Origin: Pseudomonadota bacterium
GTDB taxonomy: Bacteria > Pseudomonadota > Alphaproteobacteria > Sphingomonadales > Sphingomonadaceae
NCBI GenBank assembly: GCA_023458055.1
Contig: JAEXAW010000002.1
Location: 131,457-195,456 of the forward strand
Reading direction: 5' to 3'
DNA: 64,000 nucleotides
The position numbers and the translations under genes were made by a program. Position 1 is the first letter of the stretch. Each line of letters starts with the position of its first letter. Shown here in pieces: positions 25,187 to 34,715 of the stretch. A model generated the notes under the pieces. The model saw only the letters and a program-made list of their open reading frames with translations, ran no database searches and was not told the origin of the DNA.

Positions 25187-26019
25187 GCGTCCGCCCCCTG
25201 TCCCCGCGCCAGCATCGCGCGCGCCATTGCAACATGCATATCTTCAACCATCCGCCCGCGAAAGCGCAGCGCGCCGATCCCTGCCGGATGCGCCGCTGCG
25301 GCCGCAAGCAAGGCTTCGGCATCTTCGATTTCCGCCGCGTCCGGTGCAAAGCCCTGATTGGCGGGGGCGACCTGTCGCGGATGGATCAGCGTCTTGCCAT
25401 CAAAACCCCAACGCCGACCCTGCGCGCATTCCCGCGCAAAGCCCGCTTCATCCTCGAGCGCATTATAGACGCCATCAAGGGCCCAGCCGCCAGCGGCCCG
25501 CGCCGCCAGCACAATCTGTTGCAGCGCCAGCATCAAGCCTTCGCGCGCCGGATCGGCGGGAAGCCGCATATCATGCGCAATATCATTCACCCCGGCGATG
25601 AGGCCAGCGACACCCGACGCCGCCGCAATATCGCCCGCCCGCATGACGGCCGCCGGTGATTCGATCATCGCCAGTAGTGGTCGCCCGATGCGGGCCGCGA
25701 GCGCCGCGACCTCGGCAGCATCCTCGACCTTGGGGACAACCACGACCTCGGCAGCCGATGAAGCCGCTGCCGCCACATCATCCTCATGCCAGGAAGTCCC
25801 CGCGCCATTGATCCTGAGCGCCTTAATGCTGCCGCCAAAATCGCCGCGCAGCGCCTCTATCGCCGCCGCGCGCGCTTCATCCTTGGCTTCAGGCCGCACC
25901 GCATCTTCCAGCTCGACGATGACCATGTCCGCGCCCAGTGTAGCGATCTTCGCCAGCGCCTTGGCATTGGATGCAGGCACAAACAAAGCAGAGCGTGGCG
26001 ATAGCAAATCCGTAATCAT
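25183..26019 (-). CDS. CitE-like lyase, HpcH/HpaI aldolase family
   Basis: A 278-residue TIM-barrel protein of the citrate lyase beta-subunit-like family. It starts with RSALFVPASNAKALAKIATL, then VIVELEDAV (usually DLEDAV), ALRINGAGTSW, VVVPKVEDAAEV, MIESPAAV with the metal-binding Glu, and GFDGKTLIHPRQVAPAN. Stand-alone CitE-like proteins cleave C-C or thioester bonds in acyl-CoA substrates such as citramalyl- or malyl-CoA; the substrate here is not known, and no CitD/CitF is nearby. It is translationally coupled to the M28 peptidase gene, with no obvious metabolic link. Confidence 0.85.
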   Translation of the reverse strand: MITDLLSPRSALFVPASNAKALAKIATLGADMVIVELEDAVRPEAKDEARAAAIEALRGDFGGSIKALRINGAGTSWHEDDVAAAASSAAEVVVVPKVEDAAEVAALAARIGRPLLAMIESPAAVMRAGDIAAASGVAGLIAGVNDIAHDMRLPADPAREGLMLALQQIVLAARAAGGWALDGVYNALEDEAGFARECAQGRRWGFDGKTLIHPRQVAPANQGFAPDAAEIEDAEALLAAAAAHPAGIGALRFRGRMVEDMHVAMARAMLARGQGADA

Positions 26020-26133
26020 TCCCCGTCTATTGTCCGATTATGCTTGGCGAGCAAGCGCGTTGCGGGCAATATCCCTGCATCCTGATAATTTCGGCCAAAT
26101 CCAAACCGGCCAAACTCATATAGGGGGAGCGAA

Positions 26134-27045
26134 ATGGAATATTTTGTTGGCGCACTGGCCCTTCTGGCGATCTTCATCGCTTTTTCGGCGATCACCGTGG
26201 TGCGGCAGGGTTATATGTACACAATCGAGCGCTTCGGGCGCTTCACCCATACCGCCGCGCCGGGGTTCAACCTCATCATGCCGTTCGTCGATCGCGTCGG
26301 GCGCAAGGTCAACATGATGGAGCAGGTGCTCGATATTCCGGGGCAGGAAATTATCACGAAGGATAACGCGATGGTCGCGGTCGACGGCGTCGTGTTCTTT
26401 CAGGTGCTTGATCCGGCGAAGGCAGCCTATGAAGTCTCCGACCTCATCACCGCCCTGCTCCAGCTTACCACCACCAACCTCAGAACGGTGATGGGGTCGA
26501 TGGACCTCGACGAGCTTCTCTCCAAGCGCGACGAGATCAACGCGCGTCTGCTTGCGGTCGTTGACCATGCGACGGGCCCGTGGGGGGTCAAGATCACCCG
26601 CGTTGAAATCAAGGATATCCGCCCGCCCGCCGATATTTCCAACGCAATGGCGCGGCAGATGAAGGCCGAGCGCGAAAAGCGCGCCGCGATCCTTGAATCG
26701 GAAGGGATGCGCGCTTCGGAAATCCTGAAAGCCGAAGGTGAGAAACAATCGCAGATCCTGCAGGCTGAAGGCCGCCGCGAAGCCGCTTTCCGCGATGCCG
26801 AAGCGCGTGAGCGTGAAGCCGAGGCCGAAGCCAAAGCAACCCAGATGGTGAGCCAGGCGATTGCGTCAGGCAACGCGCAGGCAATCAATTACTTCATCGC
26901 GCAAAAATATGTCGATGCGGTCAAGGATTTCGCCAATTCGCCCAACGCCAAAACGATCCTCTTCCCCGTAGAGGCGACCAACCTCATCGGCACGCTGGGC
27001 GGGATTGGCGAACTCACCAAGGATGTCTTCAAGGACAAGGAATAA
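26134..27045 (+). CDS. SPFH/Band 7 (stomatin/QmcA-like) membrane protein
   Basis: A 303-residue protein with one N-terminal membrane helix (about 3-22, LALLAIFIAFSAITVV), then the Band 7 domain (TIERFGRFTHTAAPGFNLIM, DIPGQEIITKDNAMVAVDGV, TTTNLRTVMGSMDLDELLSK). A long charged coiled coil (about 170-235) and a C-terminal helix with GNAQAINYFIAQKYVDAV follow. These proteins form large rings or scaffolds on the cytoplasmic membrane and work with an NfeD-type partner. That partner is encoded 4 bases downstream, so the pair is an operon. Confidence 0.93.
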   Translation: MEYFVGALALLAIFIAFSAITVVRQGYMYTIERFGRFTHTAAPGFNLIMPFVDRVGRKVNMMEQVLDIPGQEIITKDNAMVAVDGVVFFQVLDPAKAAYEVSDLITALLQLTTTNLRTVMGSMDLDELLSKRDEINARLLAVVDHATGPWGVKITRVEIKDIRPPADISNAMARQMKAEREKRAAILESEGMRASEILKAEGEKQSQILQAEGRREAAFRDAEAREREAEAEAKATQMVSQAIASGNAQAINYFIAQKYVDAVKDFANSPNAKTILFPVEATNLIGTLGGIGELTKDVFKDKE

Positions 27046-27049
27046 GCCG

Positions 27050-27490
27050 ATGTTCGATTCCCTGACGCTGTCGAGCCCGTGGATGTGGTTGACCGCCGGG
27101 CTCTTGCTGATGCTGGCCGAGCTTGCCGTGCCCGGCTTCTACCTCATCTGGATCGGCGGGGCGGCGCTCCTCACCGGACTCATTGCCTTTACCGGCATGA
27201 GCGGCGCGATGCAGATGGTGGTCTTTGCTTTGTTGACGGTCATATCGATCCTCGTCGCCCGGCGCTGGTTCAACACCTATCCCATCGTGTCGAGCGATCC
27301 GCTCCTCAATGACCGCGCCGCGCGCATGGTCGGCGAGATGGCAGTCGTCGTCGCGATGGACGGCGGCAGTGGCCGCGTGCGCGTTGGTGACAGCGAATGG
27401 GTCGCCCGCGGCCCCGACCTCCCCACCGGCACCCGCGTCCGCATCGTCAGCGTCGACAGCAGCGGCCATGTGACCGTGGAGTTGCCGTGA
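27050..27490 (+). CDS. NfeD family membrane protein, short form
   Basis: A 146-residue protein with two or three hydrophobic helices (residues about 8-30, 38-60) and a C-terminal OB-fold (MVGEMAVVVAMDGGSGRVRV, GTRVRIVSVDSSGHVTVEL). It lacks the ClpP-like protease domain of long NfeD proteins. Short NfeD proteins partner stomatin-type proteins, and the SPFH gene lies directly upstream with a 4-bp gap. ATG 27050 is chosen because it begins right after the SPFH stop with AAGGAA nearby; an upstream in-frame start lies inside the SPFH gene. Confidence 0.9.
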   Translation: MFDSLTLSSPWMWLTAGLLLMLAELAVPGFYLIWIGGAALLTGLIAFTGMSGAMQMVVFALLTVISILVARRWFNTYPIVSSDPLLNDRAARMVGEMAVVVAMDGGSGRVRVGDSEWVARGPDLPTGTRVRIVSVDSSGHVTVELP

Positions 27491-27496
27491 TTCCAC

Positions 27497-27516
27497 CCCT
27501 CCCTGGCGAGGGAGGG
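27497..27516. terminator. GC hairpin between convergent nfeD and CPBP genes
   Basis: CCCTCCCTGGCGAGGGAGGG is a compact palindrome just after the NfeD stop codon. A near copy, ACCCTCCC-TTTTGA-GGGAGGGT, follows cpaF at 39099-39120, so this is also a repeat family. Confidence 0.6.
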
Positions 27517-27531
27517 TAAGGCAGGCTGCGT

Positions 27532-28500
27532 TCAAATCAGCGGTGTATTTTCCGGCGGCAACTCAGCCGGACGGGCATTCCTCACCCACATCGGATGTTT
27601 CAACTGGCCGCGCTGGATCGCGAGGCGCAGGATCGCCAGCCCTGCTGCCGTTGCGACGATCAGCGCGGGAACCGAGGCTTCCAATCCGAACGCGCCGCCG
27701 GTCATCCAGTCCGATCCGGTGATCTGGGTCGAAACCAAGGACGGCGTCGTATGACCCGAAACGGGGATCCCGAAAATATAACCTTGGGTGAAATTCCACG
27801 CCGCATGAAGGCCGATGGCCGCCCATAAGCGCCGCGTCAGCATATAGATGGCGCCGAGCAAAATCCCGGCTTCGACGGCAATCGCTGCACTGGAAAACCA
27901 GGTCGCATTGGCATTGCCGATATGGAGTAGCCCAAAAATCCCTGCCGAGAGCGCCAGCGCAAACCAGCTGCCCAGCATTTTTTCAGCCAAGCGAAACAGC
28001 ACTCCGCGAAACAGGATTTCCTCGCCAACCCCGCTCGAAATTGCGAGGCCGAGCATCACCGCCAGCCCGCTCCATCCGCTATGTCCCCAACCGGTGATGC
28101 GATAATCGCCCATCAGCGCAACGAACCCGGTGACGAGCGCCATCAGCCCCGCGCCAATGACAAGCCCTCCGGTCAACTCGCGGCTCCATTTCCAGCTTGC
28201 AAAGTCGACCATGGGTTCGCCCTCGATCTTCTTGAGCAGCCAATAGGCCAACACCGACAGTCCCGCCGCCGCGATGCCATAAACAAGGTCGAGCGGGTTG
28301 TTGGTGAACACGCTGGTCGGGTCGAGATCGCGGGTGAGAATGAAGCGAAACATGCCCGCCACAATCTGAGCGATCAGGTACAACACCGTGCCGATGACGA
28401 TGAGCGTCAGGGGAAAGCGGATGAAGCGCAAAAAACCGCTGGTCGGCGGCGGCGGAACCTCATCCACGGGCAGTTGCGATTTTCCGTCCGTCCAGCCCAT
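27532..28500 (-). CDS. CPBP family intramembrane glutamic endopeptidase
   Basis: A 322-residue multispanning membrane protein of the CPBP (Abi/CAAX-protease-like) family. The catalytic motifs are GVGEEILFRGVLFR (EExxxR), FGLLHIGN (FxxxH) and HAAWNF (HxxxN). About eight hydrophobic helices are visible. Members process membrane-bound substrates or act in bacteriocin self-protection; the target here is unknown. ATG 28500 (MGWTDGKSQL) is chosen because GGAGGG lies 6-11 bases before it, while the longer reading from 28629 would extend into a repeat element. Confidence 0.85.
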   Translation of the reverse strand: MGWTDGKSQLPVDEVPPPPTSGFLRFIRFPLTLIVIGTVLYLIAQIVAGMFRFILTRDLDPTSVFTNNPLDLVYGIAAAGLSVLAYWLLKKIEGEPMVDFASWKWSRELTGGLVIGAGLMALVTGFVALMGDYRITGWGHSGWSGLAVMLGLAISSGVGEEILFRGVLFRLAEKMLGSWFALALSAGIFGLLHIGNANATWFSSAAIAVEAGILLGAIYMLTRRLWAAIGLHAAWNFTQGYIFGIPVSGHTTPSLVSTQITGSDWMTGGAFGLEASVPALIVATAAGLAILRLAIQRGQLKHPMWVRNARPAELPPENTPLI

Positions 28501-28619
28501 GCGTCCCTCCGTTAGCAGCAAGCGGTTTAGCCCATCGCTAACGGGTTTTAGCGGTCGATGCCAGAAAATCCTCAAGCGCTTATGCCGCTGGCGGGAGATG
28601 AGCATTGTACCGCCAAAGC

Positions 28620-28834
28620 TCCTCCCCATCGCTCATAGAGCGATGGGGAGGTGGCGCGCTCCGCAGGAGCGTGACGGAGGGGTCGCCCGCGAGCAGCGGG
28701 CGGAAGGTTTACGCGACCGCCTGTTTGCTGCGCTGGTACGCCGTGTCAGTATGCGTTGAGAGGCCGCCCGCTCGCTTTGCTCGCGACCCCTCCACCATCC
28801 TTCGGATGGTCCCCCTCCCCGTTCCGGGGAGGAA
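28620..28834. repeat. 215-bp paired-palindrome element without a gene, related to the DUF559 units
   Basis: The left end is TCCTCCCCATCG with an inverted GGGGAGG, then GGTGGCGCGC and GACGGAGGGGTCGC. The right end, read on the minus strand, is TTCCTCCCCGGAACGGGGAG, then a CCATCC/GGATGG hairpin and GGTGGAGGGGTCGC. The two ends face each other and enclose about 60 bp of non-repeat DNA. The right end is nearly identical to the ends of the two DUF559 units at 41602 and 43762. It fills the gap between the CPBP and ada genes. Confidence 0.8.
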
Positions 28835-28860
28835 CTTGGAGTAGTTTTGCGTTAGGGAAT

Positions 28861-29913
28861 TTAACTCCGCTCCTTGTCGAGCAGTGCCTGCTTGCGTTCC
28901 AGCCCATAGGCATAGCCGCCCAAACTTCCATCGGTGCGGATGACGCGGTGACAGGGGATCAGCACCGCCACATTATTCGCGCCATTGGCAGAGCCCGCCG
29001 CGCGCACCGCTTTGGGCTTGCCGACCGCCGCGGCGATATCGGCATAGGTGCGCGTCTCGCCCGCCGGGATGCGTTGCAATTCGGCCCAGACCGCGCGTTG
29101 AAACGCAGTGCCGCCAAGATCAAGCGGAAGGGTCGGCATGTGGTCGGGTTGCTCCACCGCCGCGACGGCCTGTTCGAGGAGCGCGGCGAAGGCGGCATCT
29201 CCTTGCGTCAGCGCTGCGTTGGGGAAACGACGCTGCAATTCGCCTTCATCCTCATCGAAGGACAGGCGGCAAATCCCCTTGTCTGTTGCGGCGAGCAGCA
29301 TCTTGCCGAGGCTGGTCTCCGCCACCGCCCAATGGATCGTCACCCCCGCACCGCCCTTTTTCCATGCCGAAGGAGCCATCGGAATTTCTGCCTTCATGGC
29401 GTCATAGAAACGCGAGGGCGCGGAAAAGCCGCCTTCATAAATCGCTTCGGTGACGCTCGCGCCTGCTTCAATCGCGCTGATCGCGCGCTGCGCCTTGAGG
29501 CCGCGCACATAGGCCGCCGGGCTAAGTCCCGTGGCGCGCGCAAAGGTGCGGGTGAAATGCGTCGGCGAATAACCAACAATCGCGGCGAGTTGCTCAAGCT
29601 TGGGCGGTTCTTCGCCCGAGAGCAATTTTAGCGCGGTGGCGATAGCCTGCTCATCGCGCGCCACATCGTCGGGGAGGCAGCGCTTGCAGGCCCGCAAACC
29701 CGCCTCCCGCGCGGCTGCACCATCGGCAAAGAAGCGCACATTCTCCCGCGCCGGATGCCGCGCCGCACAGGAGGGGCGGCAATAAATGCCGGTGGTGAGA
29801 ACGCCGGTAACAAAGCGCCCGTCAGACGCGCGGTCACGGCGCTGGACAGCGGCCCAGGCGGTGTCGGGGTCGATGGTCAAGTTGGTTGGCAGATCGGTCA
29901 CAATCATCGTCAT
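28861..29913 (-). CDS. ada: bifunctional Ada: DNA alkylation-repair methyltransferase and transcriptional activator
   Basis: Ada removes methyl groups from phosphotriesters and from O6-methylguanine and activates repair genes. The 350-residue protein has the N-terminal zinc domain with four Cys (C45 and C49 in GIYCRPSC; C76 and C79 in ACKRC). It then has an AraC-type helix-turn-helix (about 100-180, LAAIVGYSPTHFTRTFARAT) and the O6-methyltransferase domain with the active Cys in IPCHRVIRTDG. All parts are intact. It is a single gene next to a repeat element. No alkB or alkA is visible nearby. Confidence 0.95.
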   Translation of the reverse strand: MTMIVTDLPTNLTIDPDTAWAAVQRRDRASDGRFVTGVLTTGIYCRPSCAARHPARENVRFFADGAAAREAGLRACKRCLPDDVARDEQAIATALKLLSGEEPPKLEQLAAIVGYSPTHFTRTFARATGLSPAAYVRGLKAQRAISAIEAGASVTEAIYEGGFSAPSRFYDAMKAEIPMAPSAWKKGGAGVTIHWAVAETSLGKMLLAATDKGICRLSFDEDEGELQRRFPNAALTQGDAAFAALLEQAVAAVEQPDHMPTLPLDLGGTAFQRAVWAELQRIPAGETRTYADIAAAVGKPKAVRAAGSANGANNVAVLIPCHRVIRTDGSLGGYAYGLERKQALLDKERS

Positions 29914-30000
29914 AACTCCAATTCGCTGATGATGCGACCGGTGTTAGGCGAGTGCGCAAAACGGCGCCTCCCGTTTCTTGCGGTGAAAGTTAAGCAGCGG

Positions 30001-30684
30001 TTATTGGCGACGATTGCCCGACATCGCAACGACGAGCGCTCTCACTTGATTTCGCATTTTGCTGAACGCCGTCTCGCCTGTATCCGGCGCATACCAGTTC
30101 ACGGATATGAGTTTGTTGTCGACTGTAGTCATGCACAGAACCATAGCCTTTGTATATCCTTTGCCTGTCTGCGATGTGAGTTCCAGTGTACCGCCCAAAT
30201 AGACGCAAAGGTCATCCGACCCCTTGAATCCGATAGGTCCGCTAAGCCTAACCCCTGCGCCGGTAACTTTGTTAAAGCCGTCTTCAGCTTGATTGACAGA
30301 CTCCTGAAAATTCATCGCCGGGTCGCCTGCAGCTTTAGCAAGTTCTGCGACAGCCGTCTTGCGATCTATCGTCACCAACAAAGCATCGCGTGGTGTTTTT
30401 AGGATAAAATACTCCCCATCGCCCATCTTCGTCGATTGTTCATCACAGCGCGTCGCCGTCAAATGCGTAACATTCCTGTCGTCTGCCGCAGCCGACAACT
30501 GCTCTGCGGCTCGCTCCTTTTCGGTTCTAGCCAGACAGAAGCCTTGCGGAATCGGCACGTCGATTGCAGTCGTGCCAATCATTATCCGGCTAATTTCAGG
30601 GGCCGCCTTAGCGGATTTCGCCATCAAGGGCGTCGCCAGGGACAGTCCGACAACCATTGTAGCAAAGCCAAATAATAATTTCAT
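30001..30684 (-). CDS. secreted protein of unknown function
   Basis: A 227-residue exported protein. The signal peptide (MKLLFGFATMVVGLSLATPL) ends near MAKSAKA. The mature part has several Cys (GFCLARTEKE, TRCDEQ, DDLCVYLG, VLCMTTVDN) that may form disulphides, and a mixed alpha/beta pattern. No family was recognised. GGGGGACG just before ATG 30684 decides the start; the longer reading from 30714 adds ten poorly supported residues. Base composition is lower in GC than ada, and an AT-rich spacer surrounds it, consistent with an accessory gene. Confidence 0.65.
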   Translation of the reverse strand: MKLLFGFATMVVGLSLATPLMAKSAKAAPEISRIMIGTTAIDVPIPQGFCLARTEKERAAEQLSAAADDRNVTHLTATRCDEQSTKMGDGEYFILKTPRDALLVTIDRKTAVAELAKAAGDPAMNFQESVNQAEDGFNKVTGAGVRLSGPIGFKGSDDLCVYLGGTLELTSQTGKGYTKAMVLCMTTVDNKLISVNWYAPDTGETAFSKMRNQVRALVVAMSGNRRQ

Positions 30685-30784
30685 ACGTCCCCCCAAAAAA
30701 TAGCCGAGAAACATTATATAAAATTCATAGCTCGCGTAAACGCCTCATCGCGCGCTTGTGGTGCGGCATTGATTTTATTGCTCG

Positions 30785-31006
30785 TTATCCCTCCCCCGCC
30801 TTATCCAGATACCCCAACAGCTCCCCCGGCTTTGCTTTCCCCGCGCGGCGTTTCAGGAAGATTGAGGCGGTTTCCACCGTCCCCACTTTTTCCGCAACCG
30901 CCGCGGCGATCCATTGGTTGAGCGATACGCCATCCTCTTTGGCGAGCCGCATCGCCGCGTCCTTTACCGATTTGGGGAGTTTGAGCGGATAGGCAGCTTT
31001 GGTCAT
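30785..31006 (-). CDS. ribbon-helix-helix-type antitoxin (HicB/CopG-like)
   Basis: A 73-residue small DNA-binding-type protein: YPLKLPKSVKDAAMRLAKED, then GVSLNQWIAAAVAEKVGTVE. A beta strand is followed by two helices, as in ribbon-helix-helix antitoxins of the HicB or CopG sort. The C-terminal tail (RRAGKAKPGELLGYLDKAGE) probably wraps the toxin. Its ATG overlaps the toxin stop codon (ATGA). The toxin gene is upstream, the reverse of the commonest order. It is expected to neutralise the PIN protein and repress the pair. Confidence 0.8.
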   Translation of the reverse strand: MTKAAYPLKLPKSVKDAAMRLAKEDGVSLNQWIAAAVAEKVGTVETASIFLKRRAGKAKPGELLGYLDKAGEG

Positions 31007-31443
31007 AGGGGGATCCTTGCCATATAGTCTTCAGGGGTGAGCACAGCGACATCGAATATCTGTCCGGCCAGCGCGAAATTGCGGGGGCGATGGGTGACCA
31101 AGGCCTCGGCATTGCCGTTGACCGCCGCTTCGAGCAGCAATTCGTCGGCCGGGTCGGTCATCTGCGGGCGCCACAGGAAGGTGACATCGACTGGCACCGC
31201 CGCGCTGGCAAAGGCGGCGAGCGCTGCCGCAATTTCGTCCAGCGACAGGCCATGCGCCAATCGCGCCTCCGGCTCCTTGAGTGCGGTTTCATAGTCCAGC
31301 ATCAGCGGGGTCGAGACCAGCGGCACCAGCACGCCTTCGGCCACTGCACGCAGGAGATGATGGCTCGCGCTGCCCTCGCCTTCACTTTTGCCCCCCACAA
31401 AAGCAGACGTTAAGACGTCGGTACCGATTGCAACATATTTCAT
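31003..31443 (-). CDS. PIN-domain toxin component (putative ribonuclease)
   Basis: A 146-residue PIN-like protein of the putative toxin-antitoxin (COG1569-type) group. It begins MKYVAIGTDVLTSAFVGGKS with the first acidic residue (TDV), has an acidic mid-helix (LMLDYETALKE), and TDPADELLLEAAVNGNAEAL followed by VTHRPRNFALAG. The DxxDE..EAA and H-x-R-N-F pattern fits VapC-like RNases; the last acidic residue is replaced by a His-containing motif common in this subgroup. It is encoded before its antitoxin, with a 4-bp overlap. It lies just upstream of the divergent atp operon. Confidence 0.8.
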   Translation of the reverse strand: MKYVAIGTDVLTSAFVGGKSEGEGSASHHLLRAVAEGVLVPLVSTPLMLDYETALKEPEARLAHGLSLDEIAAALAAFASAAVPVDVTFLWRPQMTDPADELLLEAAVNGNAEALVTHRPRNFALAGQIFDVAVLTPEDYMARIPL

Positions 31444-31624
31444 ATCCCATTTGATATCATATCTTATAAGACATCACAAAATTGAATCTGCATTAACCCA
31501 TCCCCCATCTTGCATTGCAGCAAAGGCGGTGCTAACCGCCGCCCCAATCGCACGGCAGGGGCATATTTTTCGCCCTCTTGGCTCATGCGAATCGATACCC
31601 CTAGGGACCAAAAGGACACGACGC

Positions 31625-32179
31625 GTGGATCATTCCGGCGGCATTCAGGCTAGCTTGGCAGGACGGTATGCAACCGCCCTGTTCGACCTTGCCAAAGAGC
31701 AAAAAGCCATTGAAAAGGTTGAAAAAAGCCTTGAGACGTTGACGGGCGTGCTCGATCAATCCAGCGATCTCAAGACGCTCACAACCAATCCGCTGCTGAC
31801 GCGCGAAGATGCCGGCAACGCGATTGCGACCGCGGCCAAGACAATGCGGCTTGATTCGCTCACCACCAATTTCCTCGGCGTGCTTGCGCAGAATCGCCGG
31901 CTTGGCGAGATTGCCAATGTTGCCCGCGCGTTCAACATGCTCGCGGCCAATGAGCGCGGCGAAGTGGCGGCAGAAGTCACCACCGCGCATCCGCTTGATG
32001 CGGCCCAGTCCCTTGCTTTGAAATCGCGTTTGCGCACTCGCGTCGGCCGCGATGTCAATGTTACCTACACGGTTGATCCTGCCATTTTGGGCGGTCTGGT
32101 GGTCAAGATTGGCAGCCAGATGATCGACAGTTCCATTCGCACACGACTCAACACCCTCGCGCAAGCGATGAAAGGCTAA
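31625..32179 (+). CDS. atpH: ATP synthase F1 delta subunit
   Basis: The delta subunit links F1 to the peripheral stalk. The 184-residue product (VDHSGGIQASLAGRYATALF, then LAKEQKAIEKVEKSLETL) has the helical N-terminal bundle and the C-terminal VVKIGSQMIDSSIRTRLNTL. GTG 31625 is chosen since AAGGA lies about 10 bases upstream and the family start aligns there; an in-frame upstream extension to 31388 would be non-conserved. It is the first gene of atpHAG-X-DC. Fo subunit genes are not in the window, the usual split arrangement in alphaproteobacteria. Confidence 0.95.
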   Translation: MDHSGGIQASLAGRYATALFDLAKEQKAIEKVEKSLETLTGVLDQSSDLKTLTTNPLLTREDAGNAIATAAKTMRLDSLTTNFLGVLAQNRRLGEIANVARAFNMLAANERGEVAAEVTTAHPLDAAQSLALKSRLRTRVGRDVNVTYTVDPAILGGLVVKIGSQMIDSSIRTRLNTLAQAMKG

Positions 32180-32182
32180 TCC

Positions 32183-33712
<1,530 letters not shown>

Positions 33713-33725
33713 GATATTTAGCAAA

Positions 33726-33813
33726 CGTCACCCTGAACCTGGTTCAGGGTCCATAGTCCCGGAGCCATCGACAGCGCGGGACATATGGATGCTGAAACAA
33801 GTTCAGCATGACG
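33726..33813. repeat. paired-palindrome repeat between atpA and atpG
   Basis: The left unit (33726-33754) begins CGTCACCCTGAAC and ends GGTCCAT. The right unit (33785-33813), read on the minus strand, begins CGTCATGCTGAAC and ends CATCCAT. Both keep the CGTCA..TCCAT frame with stems that differ in matching positions. The insert makes the atpA-atpG gap 125 bp, where a few bases are usual. Confidence 0.85.
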
Positions 33814-33837
33814 AAATTGGGATAAGTCAGGGCACAA

Positions 33838-34713
33838 ATGGCCAGTCTTAAAGAACTCAAGGTCCGGATCGGATCGGTCAAATCGACCCAGAAGATCACC
33901 AAGGCCAAGCAGATGGTTGCCGCAGCCAAGCTCCGCAAGGCGCAGGCAGCAGCGGAAGCGGCGCGCCCCTATGCCGAACGCCTCGAAGGCGTGGTGGCGA
34001 GCCTTGCTTCCAAGGTTGGCAAGAGCGACAATGCCCCGATCCTCCTCGGCGGCACGGGCAAGGATGATGTGCATCTGCTCGTCGTCGCGAACTCCGACCG
34101 TGGCCTCGCGGGCGCGTTCAACTCGAACATCGTCAAGGCGGCGCGCGACAAGGCGTTTGAGCTTCAGGGACAGGGCAAGAAGGTCCAGTTCTTCCTGATC
34201 GGGCGCAAGGGCCGCGCGGTGCTGTCGCGCCTCTTCCCCGGCCAGATTGTCGGCCATTATGAAACCACCGGTTTCCGCGAGCTCGGCTTTGCGCAGGCGC
34301 ATGAAATTTCCGACCAGATTTCGGAAATGTTCCAGGCCGGCAAATTTGACGTTGCCCACCTCTTCTTCTCCAAGTTCCGTTCGGCGCTGGTGCAGGAAGC
34401 GACCGGGCAACAGATCATCCCCGTGGTCGCGCCCAAGGCAGCGGTCGATACGGGCGGCAGCGTGGTCGAATATGAGCCGGACGAAGAATCCATCCTCGCC
34501 GACCTCCTGCCGCGCAACGTCACCATTCAGCTGTTCAAGGCTTTGCTGGAAAATGCCGCGTCCGAACAAGGCGCGTCGATGACCGCGATGGACAACGCGA
34601 CCCGCAACGCCGGTGACCTCATCAACAAGCTCACCATCCAATATAACCGCAGCCGCCAGGCCGCGATCACCACCGAACTCGTCGAAATTATTTCGGGTGC
34701 GGAGGCTTTGTAA
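33838..34713 (+). CDS. atpG: ATP synthase F1 gamma subunit
   Basis: Gamma is the rotating central stalk. The 291-residue protein starts MASLKELKVRIGSVKSTQKI, the N-terminal coiled-coil helix, with TKAKQMVAAAKLRKAQ. It then has the Rossmann-like middle and the C-terminal signature ATRNAGDLINKLTIQYNRSR followed by QAAITTELVEIISGAEAL. The gene is intact. It is separated from atpA by a repeat element and followed after 2 bp by an unrelated membrane-protein gene instead of atpD. Confidence 0.97.
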   Translation: MASLKELKVRIGSVKSTQKITKAKQMVAAAKLRKAQAAAEAARPYAERLEGVVASLASKVGKSDNAPILLGGTGKDDVHLLVVANSDRGLAGAFNSNIVKAARDKAFELQGQGKKVQFFLIGRKGRAVLSRLFPGQIVGHYETTGFRELGFAQAHEISDQISEMFQAGKFDVAHLFFSKFRSALVQEATGQQIIPVVAPKAAVDTGGSVVEYEPDEESILADLLPRNVTIQLFKALLENAASEQGASMTAMDNATRNAGDLINKLTIQYNRSRQAAITTELVEIISGAEAL

Positions 34714-34715
34714 CT

